From Arsenicicoccus cauae (GTDB taxonomy: Bacteria > Actinomycetota > Actinomycetes > Actinomycetales > Dermatophilaceae), in NCBI RefSeq assembly GCF_009707125.1, contig NZ_WLVL01000039.1, positions 124,001-188,000 on the forward strand: a DNA stretch of 64,000 nucleotides. The letters are read 5' to 3'. The notes under the pieces are model-generated. The model saw only the letters and a list, made by a program, of their open reading frames with translations. It did no database searches and had not been told where the DNA came from. Position 1 is the stretch's first letter. Each line of letters opens with the position of its first letter. Shown one piece after another: positions 24,361-37,167 of this stretch. A program made the position numbers and the translations under genes.

Positions 24361-25029
24361 TCAGGAGGCGCGCGGCGTCGCCGCGAGCCGGTCGGGCCCG
24401 CTCACGACACCCTTGGGGAGCACGGCCTTGCCCCCGGCGGGCACGTCCTCGGTGACCACGGCGTTGGCGCCCACCCGGGCACCGGCACCCACCGCGACGG
24501 GCCCGACGACCACGGCACCAGCGCCCAGAGAGACGCCGTCGCCGATGGTCGGCACGTTGTGCGCCTGGTCGTCGACGTCGTCGCGGTGCAGGCCGATCGT
24601 GACGTTCTGCCGCAGCGTGACGTCGTCACCGATCACCGCGTCGCGGTGCACGACGATGCCGCCCTGGTGAGCGACCCGGATGCGACGGCCCAGGCTCACC
24701 TCGGCCGGGATCTCGATGCCGTAGACGGACCGGGCAACCCACTGCCCCGCACGAGCGGCGCGACCCACAGGTCCCCGCGCCCATCGCGGGGCCTCACCGG
24801 AGGCTGCCCAGCGGGCCAGACGCTGCGACGCGACGGCCTGGAATCCCGGCGACGAGATGCCGTCGTTGCGCTGGCGGTCCTCGCGCAGGATGTCGACGAT
24901 CGGGTGGCGCCGGGCGAGCCACTCGACCCAGCGGCGCTCGGCAGGGACGCGGGCATCGCAAGAGGTGGGCTGGGCGGGCTCGGGCTGAGGCGCGTCCCAC
25001 GGGGGCCGGAAGGCGTTGGACCGGGTCAC
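24361..25029 (-). CDS. Left-handed beta-helix acyltransferase, serine acetyltransferase-like
   Basis: A 222-residue hexapeptide-repeat transferase. The N-terminal helical part includes VDILREDRQRNDG, the DIxAxxxRDP-like segment of serine acetyltransferases. The C-terminal part (about residues 100-210) is a beta helix: IRVAHQGGIVVHRDAVIGDDVTL, GLHRDD and GAGAVVVGPVAVGAGARVGANAVV. Catalytic His residues are likely those in VAHQGG and VVHRD. I start it at the GTG at 25029, which has AAGGAG eight bases upstream, not at the ATG at 25128, whose first codons would run through a strong palindrome. The acceptor may be serine, but this is not certain. Confidence 0.78.
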   Translation of the reverse strand: MTRSNAFRPPWDAPQPEPAQPTSCDARVPAERRWVEWLARRHPIVDILREDRQRNDGISSPGFQAVASQRLARWAASGEAPRWARGPVGRAARAGQWVARSVYGIEIPAEVSLGRRIRVAHQGGIVVHRDAVIGDDVTLRQNVTIGLHRDDVDDQAHNVPTIGDGVSLGAGAVVVGPVAVGAGARVGANAVVTEDVPAGGKAVLPKGVVSGPDRLAATPRAS

Positions 25030-25076
25030 GGCTGTGGCTCCTTGGCGAAGGTCGGCGAGCTCGGCGATGACGTCAA

Positions 25077-25100
25077 CCCTACCCTTACGTGAGGGTAGGG
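25077..25100 (-). promoter_or_regulatory. Perfect 9-bp-arm palindrome of MerR type
   Basis: CCCTACCCT-TACGTG-AGGGTAGGG is a perfect inverted repeat of 24 bp. It lies 48 bp upstream of the acyltransferase GTG. The ACCCTnACGTnAGGGT core resembles operators of MerR-family activators in actinobacteria, and a MerR gene lies at the other end of the acyltransferase gene. The pairing is inferred. Confidence 0.55.
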
Positions 25101-25210
25101 TAGGCGTCGGCGCGAAATGTGCAGACATCTCTCAGGTTGGCAGCGCCAGACGGTGGGCCGCGATCACCCGGCGGCATACGACATGGCCGTGCGTGTCGGC
25201 CTGTGGACGG

Positions 25211-27082
25211 TCAGCCGCGGCGGTAGAGCCCGTCGATCTCGTCGGCGAACTGCGAGGTCACCGCGCCGCGACGGAGCTTCATGGTGGGGGTGAGGTGCCC
25301 TCCCTCCTCGGTCAGCTCGGCCGGGAGGATCGTGAACCGGGCGATCCGCTCGGCGTGCGACACCGTCGCGTTCGCGTCGTCCACCGCGCGCTGCAGCTCG
25401 GCCCGCAGGGCGGCGTCGTCCACCAGCTCGGTCACGGGGGTCGCCGGGCGGCCCTGCTCGGCGAGCCACTCGCCCACCGCCTCCTCGTCCAGGGTGATCA
25501 GCGCCCCGATCGCCGGACGTGCGTCGCCGACGACGACGGCCTGGGACACGAGGCGGTGCGCGCGGATCACGTCCTCGAGCGGGGCGGGCGAGACGTTCTT
25601 GCCCGAGTCGGTGACGATGATCTCCTTGGCCCGGCCGGTGATGTGGACGTAGCCGTCGGCGTCGATGCGCGCCAGGTCGCCGGTGCGGAACCACCCGTCC
25701 TCGTCGAGGACCTCCGCGGTGGCCTCGGGGTTGCCCCAGTAGCCGCGGAAGACGTGGCGGCCCCGGACCAGCAGCTCACCCTTGGCGTCGACCCGGGCGT
25801 CATACGTCGGCAGCGGCCGCCCTACCGACCCGATGCGCATCTGCGCCGCGGTGTTGACGGTGGCCGCCCCCGTCGTCTCGGTGAGGCCGTAGCCCTCGAG
25901 GACCGTGATGCCGATGCCGTGGAAGTAGTGGCCGAGCCGCTCCCCCAGGGGCGCCCCCCCGCTCACGACATAGCGCACCTGGCCGCCGAAGAGCTCGCGG
26001 ATCCTGGCATAGACGAGCCGGTCGAAGACCGCGTGCTGCGCCGCCAGGAGCGGCCCCACCCGGCCGCCCTGGCGGGCCTTGCTCCACCGGATGGCGGTGG
26101 TGGTCGCGGCGTCGAAGATGCGGCCCTTGCCGTCCTTGGCGGCCTTGCGCTGCGCGCCGTCGTAGATGCGTTCGAAGATGCGCGGCACCGCCACCGTGAA
26201 GGTCGGGCGGAGCGTCGCCAGGTCGAGCGTCACGCGGCCGGGGTCGCTGTGGCCGACGGTGGTGCCGTCGAGCAGGAAGGCGACCTCCATGAGTCGTCCC
26301 AGGACGTGCGCCATGGGCAGGAAGAACAGGCAGCAGGCGTCCTCCGGGTCGAACAGCTCGGGCAGCTGCCCCACGGCCAGCTCGGCCTCCCGCAGGAGGT
26401 TGTCGTGCGTCAGCTCGCAGCCCTTGGGTCGCCCCGTGGTGCCGGAGGTGTAGATCAGGGTGGCCAGGTCGTCGCGGGTCAGTGCCTCGCGGCGCCGGTC
26501 GAGCTCGGCGTCGTCGACCTCGCCGGCCCGGGTGACGAGGACGTCCAGGCTGGTCGCGCCGTCGATGTCATCGGCGTCGTCGCGGTCGCGGATGTCGTCG
26601 ATGCTCCAGCGGTGGACGAGGACCGGCAGCCGGGACGCGATCTGCTCGACCATCGCGACCCCGTCGCGCCCCTCGACGACGACGCCGACCGCGCCGGAGT
26701 CCTCGAGGATCCACTCCAGCTGCGAGGCCGACGAGGAGTCGTAGACCGCGACCGGGATCGCGCCCGCGGTCCACAGCGCCAGGTCGACGAGCATCCACTC
26801 GTAGCGGGTGCGGCTCATCAGCGCGACGCGGTCTCCCGGCTGCACCCCGGCCGCGACGAAACCCTTGGCCAGCTGCGCGATCTCGGAGGCGAGCTGAGTG
26901 GCGGTGACGGGGTGCCAGTCCTTGCCCCGACGCCGGCGCGCCACGACCTTGGTGGGGGTGCGGCGGGCCACCTCGGGCGCGACGGCGGCGAGGTTGGCGG
27001 GCGGGGAGGCCTGCCACCAGCGGCGGGACGATGACGTGGAGGAGGGAGAGCCGGCGGGGCGGGCGGTGCTGCGGGAGGTCAC
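25211..27082 (-). CDS. AMP-forming long-chain acyl-CoA ligase
   Basis: A 623-residue acyl-adenylate-forming ligase (FadD15-like). The P-loop is LIYTSGTTGRPKGCELTHDN, motif A4/A5 is GYGLTETTGAATVN, then FRTGDLARIDADGYVHITGRAKEII with the Asp and Arg of the hinge. The C-terminal Lys lies in the LRRGAVTSQF tail region. It activates fatty acids for beta-oxidation or lipid synthesis. The GTG at 27082 follows TACGGT with seven bases and has no ribosome site, so it looks leaderless. The longer frame from 27196 runs into the PEP-synthase remnant. Confidence 0.9.
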   Translation of the reverse strand: MTSRSTARPAGSPSSTSSSRRWWQASPPANLAAVAPEVARRTPTKVVARRRRGKDWHPVTATQLASEIAQLAKGFVAAGVQPGDRVALMSRTRYEWMLVDLALWTAGAIPVAVYDSSSASQLEWILEDSGAVGVVVEGRDGVAMVEQIASRLPVLVHRWSIDDIRDRDDADDIDGATSLDVLVTRAGEVDDAELDRRREALTRDDLATLIYTSGTTGRPKGCELTHDNLLREAELAVGQLPELFDPEDACCLFFLPMAHVLGRLMEVAFLLDGTTVGHSDPGRVTLDLATLRPTFTVAVPRIFERIYDGAQRKAAKDGKGRIFDAATTTAIRWSKARQGGRVGPLLAAQHAVFDRLVYARIRELFGGQVRYVVSGGAPLGERLGHYFHGIGITVLEGYGLTETTGAATVNTAAQMRIGSVGRPLPTYDARVDAKGELLVRGRHVFRGYWGNPEATAEVLDEDGWFRTGDLARIDADGYVHITGRAKEIIVTDSGKNVSPAPLEDVIRAHRLVSQAVVVGDARPAIGALITLDEEAVGEWLAEQGRPATPVTELVDDAALRAELQRAVDDANATVSHAERIARFTILPAELTEEGGHLTPTMKLRRGAVTSQFADEIDGLYRRG

Positions 27083-27087
27083 GGCGC

Positions 27088-27243
27088 CTACCGTACCGGC
27101 TGGTCCCCGACCTGGCAGGGCTGCGGGAGGGTGGTGATGGACCGGGCCTGGAGGCACCACACCTCGCGGCGGCCGGCCACGGCGCCGAGGGCCCACTCGA
27201 CGTCGACGAGCAGCTGGACCAGAGCCGCCAGCACGTTGTCCAC
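27088..27243 (-). pseudogene. PEP synthase / PPDK N-domain relic
   Basis: On the minus strand a frame reads DNVLAALVQLLVDVEWALG, then REVWCLQARSITTLP and a stop. This matches the end of the ATP-binding domain of PEP synthase/pyruvate phosphate dikinase, where VEWA...LLQARPITTL is characteristic. Only about 50 codons remain, and upstream sequence in frame is unrelated. The stop codon region now supplies the TACGGT -10 of the acyl-CoA ligase gene. Confidence 0.6.
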
Positions 27244-27319
27244 CCCCGCGACCGGCAGGAGGGGGCGACCGGCCGGGTGGCGACGACGGGCAGGTCGGTG
27301 GGCCCGTAGGAAAGCCCAG

Positions 27320-27336
27320 GAAGGGACGCCCCCTTC
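27320..27336 (-). terminator. Short hairpin after the glutamate dehydrogenase gene
   Basis: GAAGGG-N5-CCCTTC lies immediately after the stop of the minus-strand glutamate dehydrogenase gene (stop at 27338). The stem is only 6 bp, so terminator function is tentative. Confidence 0.35.
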
Positions 27337-27337
27337 G

Positions 27338-30263
<2,926 letters not shown>

Positions 30264-30382
30264 GGCCCGCACAGTATGACGGTTCGGCCACAGTGCGAGG
30301 ACCACGAGGGGCCCGGTAGGTGGTCGCCCCGTGGCGGGCGTAGGGTCCCGCCATACCTTTCCACCGACGCAAGGGTGGTCCC

Positions 30383-32083
30383 ATGACTGCACTCGTTCCA
30401 GCGGCGGCCCTCGCCGCCAAGGACACGTTGATCGACGCGACCTGGGTCGACTACCTCCTGATCGCGCTGTACTTCCTGTTCGTCCTGGGCATCGGGTTCG
30501 CCGCCCGCCGCCAGGTCTCCAGCTCCATCGACTTCTTCCTGTCCGGCCGGTCCCTCCCCGCGTGGGTCACCGGGCTCGCGTTCATCTCGGCCAACCTCGG
30601 TGCCGTCGAGATCATGGGCATGAGCGCCACCGGTGCCGAGATGGGCATGCCGACCTTCCACTACTTCTGGATCGGCGCCATCCCGGCGATGCTCTTCCTC
30701 GGCGTCGTGATGATGCCGTTCTACTACGGCTCCAAGGTGCGGTCGGTGCCGGAGTTCATGCTCCGTCGCTTCGGCCCGGGCGCTCACCTGGTCAACGCGA
30801 TCTCGTTCGCGCTGGCGCAGCTGCTGATCGCCGGCGTCAACCTGCTGCTGCTCGCCCGCATCGTCGAGGCGCTGCTCGGCTGGCCGCAGTGGGTGTCGCT
30901 GATCGTCGCCGCCGTGATCGTGCTGTCCTACATCACCTTCGGTGGCCTCTCGGCCGCGATCTACAACGAGGTGCTGCAGTTCTTCGTCATCGTGGCGGCG
31001 CTGCTGCCGCTGACACTGATCGGTCTGCACCGCGTCGGCGGCTGGGGCGGGTTCACCGAGCGGGTCACGGCCTCGCCCGGTGGCGCCGAGCAGCTGTCGT
31101 CCTGGCCGGGCCAGGCGCTGTCGGGCTTCGACAGCCCGATCCTGTCGGTCGTCGGCATCATCTTCGGCCTCGGGTTCGTGCTGTCCTTCGGCTACTGGAC
31201 GACCAACTTCGTCGAGGTGCAGCGGGCGATGGCGTCCAACTCCATCACCGCGGCCCGCAAGACGCCGATCATCGGCGCCTTCCCCAAGATGTTCATCCCG
31301 TTCATCGTGATCCTGCCCGGCATGGTGGCGGCGGTCCTGGTCGGCGAGATCAAGACGCTCAAGGGCGGCGGCGACACGACCGCGACCTACAACGACGCTC
31401 TGCTCCTGCTGATGCGCGACGTGCTGCCCAACGGTCTGCTAGGCCTCGCGATCGCGGGTCTGCTGGCGGCGTTCATGGCCGGCATGGCCGCCAACATCTC
31501 GGCCTTCAACACGGTGTTCAGCTACGACCTGTGGCAGGAGTACGTCGTCAAGGACAAGCCTGACGAGTACTACCTGCGCGTCGGCCGCCTGGCCACCGTC
31601 GCCGCCACCATCATCGCGGTGTTCACGGCCAGCATCGCCGGGCAGTTCGGCAACGTCATGGAGTACCTCCAGACGTTGTTCGGCTTCTTCAACGCCCCGC
31701 TGTTCGCGACCTTCATCCTCGGCATGTTCTGGCGGCGGATGACGGCGACGGCCGGCTGGGCGGGCCTGGTGGCCGGCACCGTCTCGGCCATCGGCCTGTG
31801 GTACGCCTCGAAGTTCGGTGGTGCGTTCGACATGGCGGGGCAGGGCCTGGCCTTCCTCGCCGCCTCCACGGCCTTCGTCGTCGACATCGTCGTCAGCGTC
31901 GTGGTCTCCCTCATGACCAAGCCCAAGCCGCGCGAGTCGCTGCTCGGCCTGGTCTACTCCGAGACGCCGAAGGAGCACCTGACCGACGCGGACGCGGCCG
32001 CCCTGCCGCTGCTCGCCCGGCCGGTGCCGCTGGCCGGTCTGGCTCTCGTCCTCGTCATCATCCTCAACACGATCTTCGCCTGA
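30383..32083 (+). CDS. Sodium:solute symporter (SSS family)
   Basis: A 566-residue SSS transporter with 14 or so helices. The family signatures are visible in SIDFFLSGRSLPAWVTGLAF and ITFGGLSAAIYNEVLQFFVI, and in LAAFMAGMAANISAFNTVFSYDLWQEY. It resembles sodium/glucose or galactose-type cotransporters. A possible -10 (TAGGGT near 30340) and an AAGGGTGG ribosome site precede the ATG. A small membrane protein follows 10 bases downstream. The nearby GlcNAc genes make an amino-sugar or sugar substrate attractive but unproven. Confidence 0.88.
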   Translation: MTALVPAAALAAKDTLIDATWVDYLLIALYFLFVLGIGFAARRQVSSSIDFFLSGRSLPAWVTGLAFISANLGAVEIMGMSATGAEMGMPTFHYFWIGAIPAMLFLGVVMMPFYYGSKVRSVPEFMLRRFGPGAHLVNAISFALAQLLIAGVNLLLLARIVEALLGWPQWVSLIVAAVIVLSYITFGGLSAAIYNEVLQFFVIVAALLPLTLIGLHRVGGWGGFTERVTASPGGAEQLSSWPGQALSGFDSPILSVVGIIFGLGFVLSFGYWTTNFVEVQRAMASNSITAARKTPIIGAFPKMFIPFIVILPGMVAAVLVGEIKTLKGGGDTTATYNDALLLLMRDVLPNGLLGLAIAGLLAAFMAGMAANISAFNTVFSYDLWQEYVVKDKPDEYYLRVGRLATVAATIIAVFTASIAGQFGNVMEYLQTLFGFFNAPLFATFILGMFWRRMTATAGWAGLVAGTVSAIGLWYASKFGGAFDMAGQGLAFLAASTAFVVDIVVSVVVSLMTKPKPRESLLGLVYSETPKEHLTDADAAALPLLARPVPLAGLALVLVIILNTIFA

Positions 32084-32093
32084 GGAGGCACCG

Positions 32094-32402
32094 ATGAGCA
32101 CCAGCTCCTCCGCCGCGCAGCCCGCCGATGACAGCCCGGGCACGGGTCGGCACAAGGCGGGCGCGTTCGACATCCGCAACTTCATCGGCTACCTGCTCGG
32201 CCTCTACGGCCTGGTCCTCACCCTGATGGGACTGTTCGGGGACAAGGAGCTCGACAAGACCGGTGGCGTCAACGCCAACCTGTGGACCGGCGTCGCCCTG
32301 CTGGTCGTCGCCTGCGGCTTCATGGCGTGGGCGCGCCTGCGGCCGATCGTGGTCCCGGACCACAGCGACACCGAGGGGATGGATCGCCCGGTGGGTCACT
32401 GA
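32094..32402 (+). CDS. Small two-helix membrane partner of the symporter
   Basis: A 102-residue membrane protein. A Ser-rich cytoplasmic start leads to FDIRNFIGYLLGLYGLVLTLMGLF (first helix) and LWTGVALLVVACGFMAWARL (second helix), with a His/Asp-rich end. It begins after a strong GAGGAGG ribosome site, 10 bases after the symporter gene, and is closed by a strong hairpin. Small two-helix proteins are common partners of SSS transporters. It is probably an accessory subunit; no function is known to me. Confidence 0.75.
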   Translation: MSTSSSAAQPADDSPGTGRHKAGAFDIRNFIGYLLGLYGLVLTLMGLFGDKELDKTGGVNANLWTGVALLVVACGFMAWARLRPIVVPDHSDTEGMDRPVGH

Positions 32403-32443
32403 GCTCGGGATCCGTCCGGACCGAGGTCCTGCCCGTATGCCGA

Positions 32444-32476
32444 GGGGCCGGTCGCCGCATCGCGGTGACCGGCCCC
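32444..32476. terminator. Bidirectional terminator between symporter and nagA
   Basis: GGGGCCGGTC pairs perfectly with GACCGGCCCC, and the loop can pair further (CCGC/GCGG). It lies between a plus-strand operon ending at 32402 and a minus-strand operon ending at 32494, so it can serve both. Confidence 0.8.
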
Positions 32477-32493
32477 TTCGCGCGGGCCGCGAC

Positions 32494-33632
32494 CTAGCTC
32501 AGGCGGATCCCGGCGTGGACCACCGCGGCAACCTGCAGGTCACCGTCGAGGGCGACCAGGTCGGCGCGCCGGCCGGGCTCGAGCGTGCCGCGGTCGTCCA
32601 GCCCGAGCACGCGGGCGGGGTTGGTGGTGGCGGCGGCCAGCGCGACCTCCAGCGGGACGCCGGCGACCTGCACGGCGAAGCGGACGGCGCGGTCCAGCGT
32701 GAGCGTGCTCCCCGCGATGGCGCCGTTGGTGACGAGCCGCGCCACGCCGTCGGTCACCTCGACGCCGAGCGGGCCGAGCAGGTAGTGACCGTCCGGCGCC
32801 CCCGCCGCCGCCATCGCGTCGGTGACGAGCACGAGCCGCTCGGGGCAGGTGTCGGCGGCGTGGCGCACCATCGCCGGGTGGACGTGGATGCCGTCGCAGA
32901 GCACCTCGACGGTGACGCGCGGGTCCGTCAGCGACGCGCCGATGATGCCGGGCTCGCGGTGGTGCAGCGGCCGCATCGCGTTGAACAGGTGCGTCGCCAC
33001 CGTCGCCCCCGCGTCCACCGCCTCGAGGGCGAGGTCGTAGGTCGCGTCCGAGTGGCCGATCGCCGCCACCACGCCGTGCTCGACGGCGGTGCGGACCGCC
33101 TCGATCCCGCCCTCGAGCTCGGGCGCCAGGGTGACCATCCGCACGGTCCCGGGATGCGTGCCGAGCAGCCGACCGAGGTCGGCGCGGGTCGGCGGCACCA
33201 GCTTGTCCGGGTCGTGCGCGCCCTTGTGGCAGCGGCTCAGCCAAGGCCCCTCGAGGTGCACTCCCGCCAGCTCGCCGTCCGCCACCAGCGGCGCGAGCAC
33301 CCCCACCAGCCGGGCGAGCTCGTCGACGGTGTCGGTGACCAGACTCGCCATCATCGTGGTGGTGCCGCGGGCGCGGTGGGTGGCGATCACCTGGCGGGCG
33401 GCCTCGACCGTGCCGTCGGTGTAGGCCGCTCCCCCGCCTCCGTGGCTGTGCGCGTCGACGAAGCCGGGCGAGAGGAGCACGTCCCCGAGGTCCAGCCGCT
33501 CCTCGGCGTCCGGCCCGGCCCCGGGTGCGGGCGGTTCGGCATACGACACCTCGACGATCGTGTCGCCCTGGACGCGGACCCACCCGGGGCCGGTGATGCC
33601 CCGGGTGGTGAGCAGCCGCTGCGCGGTGAGGA

Positions 33633-33636
<4 letters not shown>
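32494..33636 (-). CDS. nagA: N-acetylglucosamine-6-phosphate deacetylase
   Basis: A 380-residue amidohydrolase that turns GlcNAc-6-phosphate into glucosamine-6-phosphate. Motifs are FVDAHSHGGGGAAYTDG (metal site), HLEGPWLS with the metal-binding Glu, AIGHSDATYD, THLFNAMRPLHHREPG and LVTDAMAAAG with the catalytic Asp. Its ATG overlaps the PTS IIC stop (ATGA), so the two are translated together. It supplies substrate for the deaminase encoded across the operator region. Confidence 0.94.
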
Positions 33637-34892
<1,256 letters not shown>

Positions 34893-34936
34893 CGGGCGTT
34901 CCTCTCGGGGGTGCGGGGTGGTGCTGCGCGACGGCA

Positions 34937-35668
34937 TCAGGGCGCCATCGTGCGGTCGAGCGACATGTGCAGCTGGTAGCGGTCTCCGCGGTACCAGCTG
35001 CGCACGCGCTCGATCGGCCGGCCCCGGGAGCGGGAGGTCCGGTCGAAGATCATGACGGGGGAGGTGGCGCAGACCCCCAGGTGGCGGGCGACGGACTGGG
35101 CCTGGTCGGCCCACGCGGTCTGCTCGGCCTCGTCGACGGTGAGCGCGTAGTCGCGGGCCAGCACGTCGTAGAGCGAGCCGGTGAGGTCGCGCTGGTCGAG
35201 CCCGGGTAGCAGGTCGGCGGGGTGCCAGGCTCGCTCGTAGGCCATCGGCTCGTCGTCGGCGAGCCGGACCCGTCGGACCAGCCAGGCCGGCGCTCCCACC
35301 CCGAGACGCAGGTCCGCGGCCGCCTGGCCGGGCAGCTGCTCGAGGCTGATGCCGACCAGGCGCGTGGACGGGGTGAGGCCCCGGCGCCGCATGTCCTGCG
35401 TGAACGACGCGAGGTGCAGGTGGGACTGCACGCGCGGCCGGGCCACGAAGGTGCCCTTGCCCTGGATGCGGTGCAGGACGCCGTCGGCGATGAGTCCCTC
35501 GATGGCCCGGCGCACTGTGGCCCGGCTGACGTCGTAGGCCGCCATGAGCTCGCGCTCGGAGTGGATCGCCTCGTCGGGGCCGAGGGTGCGGACCTGCCGG
35601 GCGAGGGCCTCGCGCAGCTGGACGTGCTTGGGGACGGGGCCGTCGGCGAGCGGGGTGCGCGGTGGCAT
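34937..35668 (-). CDS. GntR/HutC-family regulator, DasR/NagR-like
   Basis: A 243-residue regulator. The N-terminal winged helix is VPKHVQLREALARQV then IHSERELMAAYDVSRATVRRAIEGL and GKGTFVA. The C-terminal UTRA domain includes MRRRGLTPSTRLVG and DLTGSLYDVLARDY, which in this group bind GlcN-6-phosphate or GlcNAc-6-phosphate. The operator region at 35722-35744 matches the dre pattern. The minus-strand promoter has a perfect TTGACA (35776 to 35771), 17 bp and GATCCT, placing the start site over the operator, so it is likely autoregulated. Confidence 0.9.
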   Translation of the reverse strand: MPPRTPLADGPVPKHVQLREALARQVRTLGPDEAIHSERELMAAYDVSRATVRRAIEGLIADGVLHRIQGKGTFVARPRVQSHLHLASFTQDMRRRGLTPSTRLVGISLEQLPGQAAADLRLGVGAPAWLVRRVRLADDEPMAYERAWHPADLLPGLDQRDLTGSLYDVLARDYALTVDEAEQTAWADQAQSVARHLGVCATSPVMIFDRTSRSRGRPIERVRSWYRGDRYQLHMSLDRTMAP

Positions 35669-35721
35669 CAGGGTCCTCTCGTCCGGACGTCCGTGGGGAG
35701 CGTCGTCGCTGCTGGGGTAAA

Positions 35722-35744
35722 ACTGGTCCGTACCAGTACGGACC
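35722..35744. promoter_or_regulatory. dre-like operator with nested palindromes
   Basis: ACTGGT-CCGT-ACCAGT (35722-35737) matches the DasR dre pattern (ACTGGTCTAGACCAGT). A second perfect palindrome, GGTCCGTAC-CA-GTACGGACC (35725-35744), is nested with it. The plus-strand -10 TAGGAT (35747-35752) and the minus-strand -10 GATCCT (35753 to 35748) overlap just beside it, so one bound dimer could control both directions. Confidence 0.75.
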
Positions 35745-35822
35745 TGTAGGATCCACCTGGTAGCCATCACTGTCAACGCACCCGCCCACGTCGATGCCGA
35801 CTCGTGACTCGAAGGAGACGTC

Positions 35823-36902
35823 ATGACCGAGAGCCAGATGCTGCGCGAGATCCACGAGCAGCCCGCCGCCGCCACTCGCACCATCGAGGCGCTCACGCCT
35901 CTCCGTCCGCAGATCGCCGCGCTCGCCGAGGGGCGACGGCACGTCCTGTTCGCGGCGCGCGGCTCCAGCGACAACGCCGGCCTCTACGGCCGGTACCTGC
36001 TCGAGACGTATGCCGGACGCCCCGCCGCGATGCTGGCACCGAGCGTGTTCACGCACTACCACGCCGCCGTCGACCTGTCCGACACGCTCGTGGTCACCAT
36101 CAGCCAGTCCGGGGGCACCCAGGAGCTGGTCGAGACGCAGGCGCTGGTCCGCGAGCGAGGCGCGGCGACGGTCGCCGTCACCAACGTGGGCGACTCCCCG
36201 CTGGCGGCCGAGGCCGACCTCGCCCTCGTCACCCAGGCCGGTCCCGAGCTCGCCGTGCCCGCGACCAAGACCTACCTCGGCCAGACCATCGCCATGGCCG
36301 TCCTGGCCACGACCCTGGCGCCCGACGAGGGTGCGCGGGTCGCGCTGGACGGCGAGCTCGCCGAGCTGCCCGGCCGCATCGCGCAGGTCATCGAGGCCGG
36401 CACCGGCGTCGACGAGGCCGCCTGCGCGCTGGCCGAGGCCATGGGCCCGACCATCGTCACGGGGCGCGGCCTGCTGCTGGGCACCGCGCTCGAGACGGCG
36501 CTCAAGATCGAGGAGACCTGCCTGCGCCCGGTGCGCGGCTACTCCTACGCCGACCTGCGGCACGGGCCCATCGCGGTCGTCCGTCCCGGCGCGGTGGCCG
36601 TGCTCGTGGCCGCCCAGGACGGCCCGCTCACGGCGGCGATGACCGAGCTGGCCGGGTCGCTCGCCGAGCGCGGCGCCACCGTCGTCGGTGTCGGTGGTGA
36701 CGAGGACTTCGTGCGCGCCTGCGGGTTGCACGTGCCGGCACCCGCCGCACCTGAGACGCTGTCCCCCATCGGCACCATCGTCCCGGCCCAGCTCGTCGTC
36801 GAACGCCTCGCCGCACGGCTGGACCTGGACCCGGACAACCCGCGCGGGCTCGCCAAGGTCACCCAGACCGACGCCGGCTCGCCTGCCTCCGAGACCCGCT
36901 GA
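35823..36902 (+). CDS. SIS-domain glucosamine-6-phosphate deaminase-like protein
   Basis: A 359-residue double-SIS-domain protein resembling the isomerase half of GlmS and the NagB-II/AgaS deaminases. The first SIS has VLFAARGSSDNAGLYGRYLLE and VVTISQSGGTQELVE (sugar-phosphate loop). The second has GRGLLLGTALETALKIEETCLRPV and SYADLRHGPIAVV with catalytic His. It lacks the glutamine amidotransferase domain, so it should deaminate GlcN-6-phosphate to fructose-6-phosphate rather than make it. GAAGGAGA precedes the ATG. It is followed by the IIB and IIA genes of the PTS. Confidence 0.83.
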   Translation: MTESQMLREIHEQPAAATRTIEALTPLRPQIAALAEGRRHVLFAARGSSDNAGLYGRYLLETYAGRPAAMLAPSVFTHYHAAVDLSDTLVVTISQSGGTQELVETQALVRERGAATVAVTNVGDSPLAAEADLALVTQAGPELAVPATKTYLGQTIAMAVLATTLAPDEGARVALDGELAELPGRIAQVIEAGTGVDEAACALAEAMGPTIVTGRGLLLGTALETALKIEETCLRPVRGYSYADLRHGPIAVVRPGAVAVLVAAQDGPLTAAMTELAGSLAERGATVVGVGGDEDFVRACGLHVPAPAAPETLSPIGTIVPAQLVVERLAARLDLDPDNPRGLAKVTQTDAGSPASETR

Positions 36903-36936
36903 GAGCCCAGCCCAGCCCGAAAGGACCGACCCTGAC

Positions 36937-37167
36937 ATGAGCAAGGCCGAGCACATCCTCGCCGCCCTCGGCGGCGCCGCCAACATCGTCGAGATCGAGC
37001 CGTGCATCACGCGCCTGCGCACGGAGGTCAAGGACGCCTCCGTCGTCGACCAGGCCGCCCTCAAGGCCGCCGGCGCGCACGGCGTGGTCGTCGCCGGCAC
37101 GGTCGTGCAGGTCGTCGTCGGCCCCGAGGCCGACAACCTCGCCGAGGACATCGAGGACCTGCTGTGA
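36937..37167 (+). CDS. PTS glucose/GlcNAc-type IIB protein
   Basis: A 76-residue single-domain EIIB. The phosphorylated cysteine is in EPCITRLRTEV (Cys23), and VVAGTVVQVVVGPEADNL completes the fold. It relays phosphate from IIA to sugar entering through the IIC encoded at 33633-34892 on the other strand. Its stop overlaps the IIA start (GTGA). Confidence 0.9.
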   Translation: MSKAEHILAALGGAANIVEIEPCITRLRTEVKDASVVDQAALKAAGAHGVVVAGTVVQVVVGPEADNLAEDIEDLL

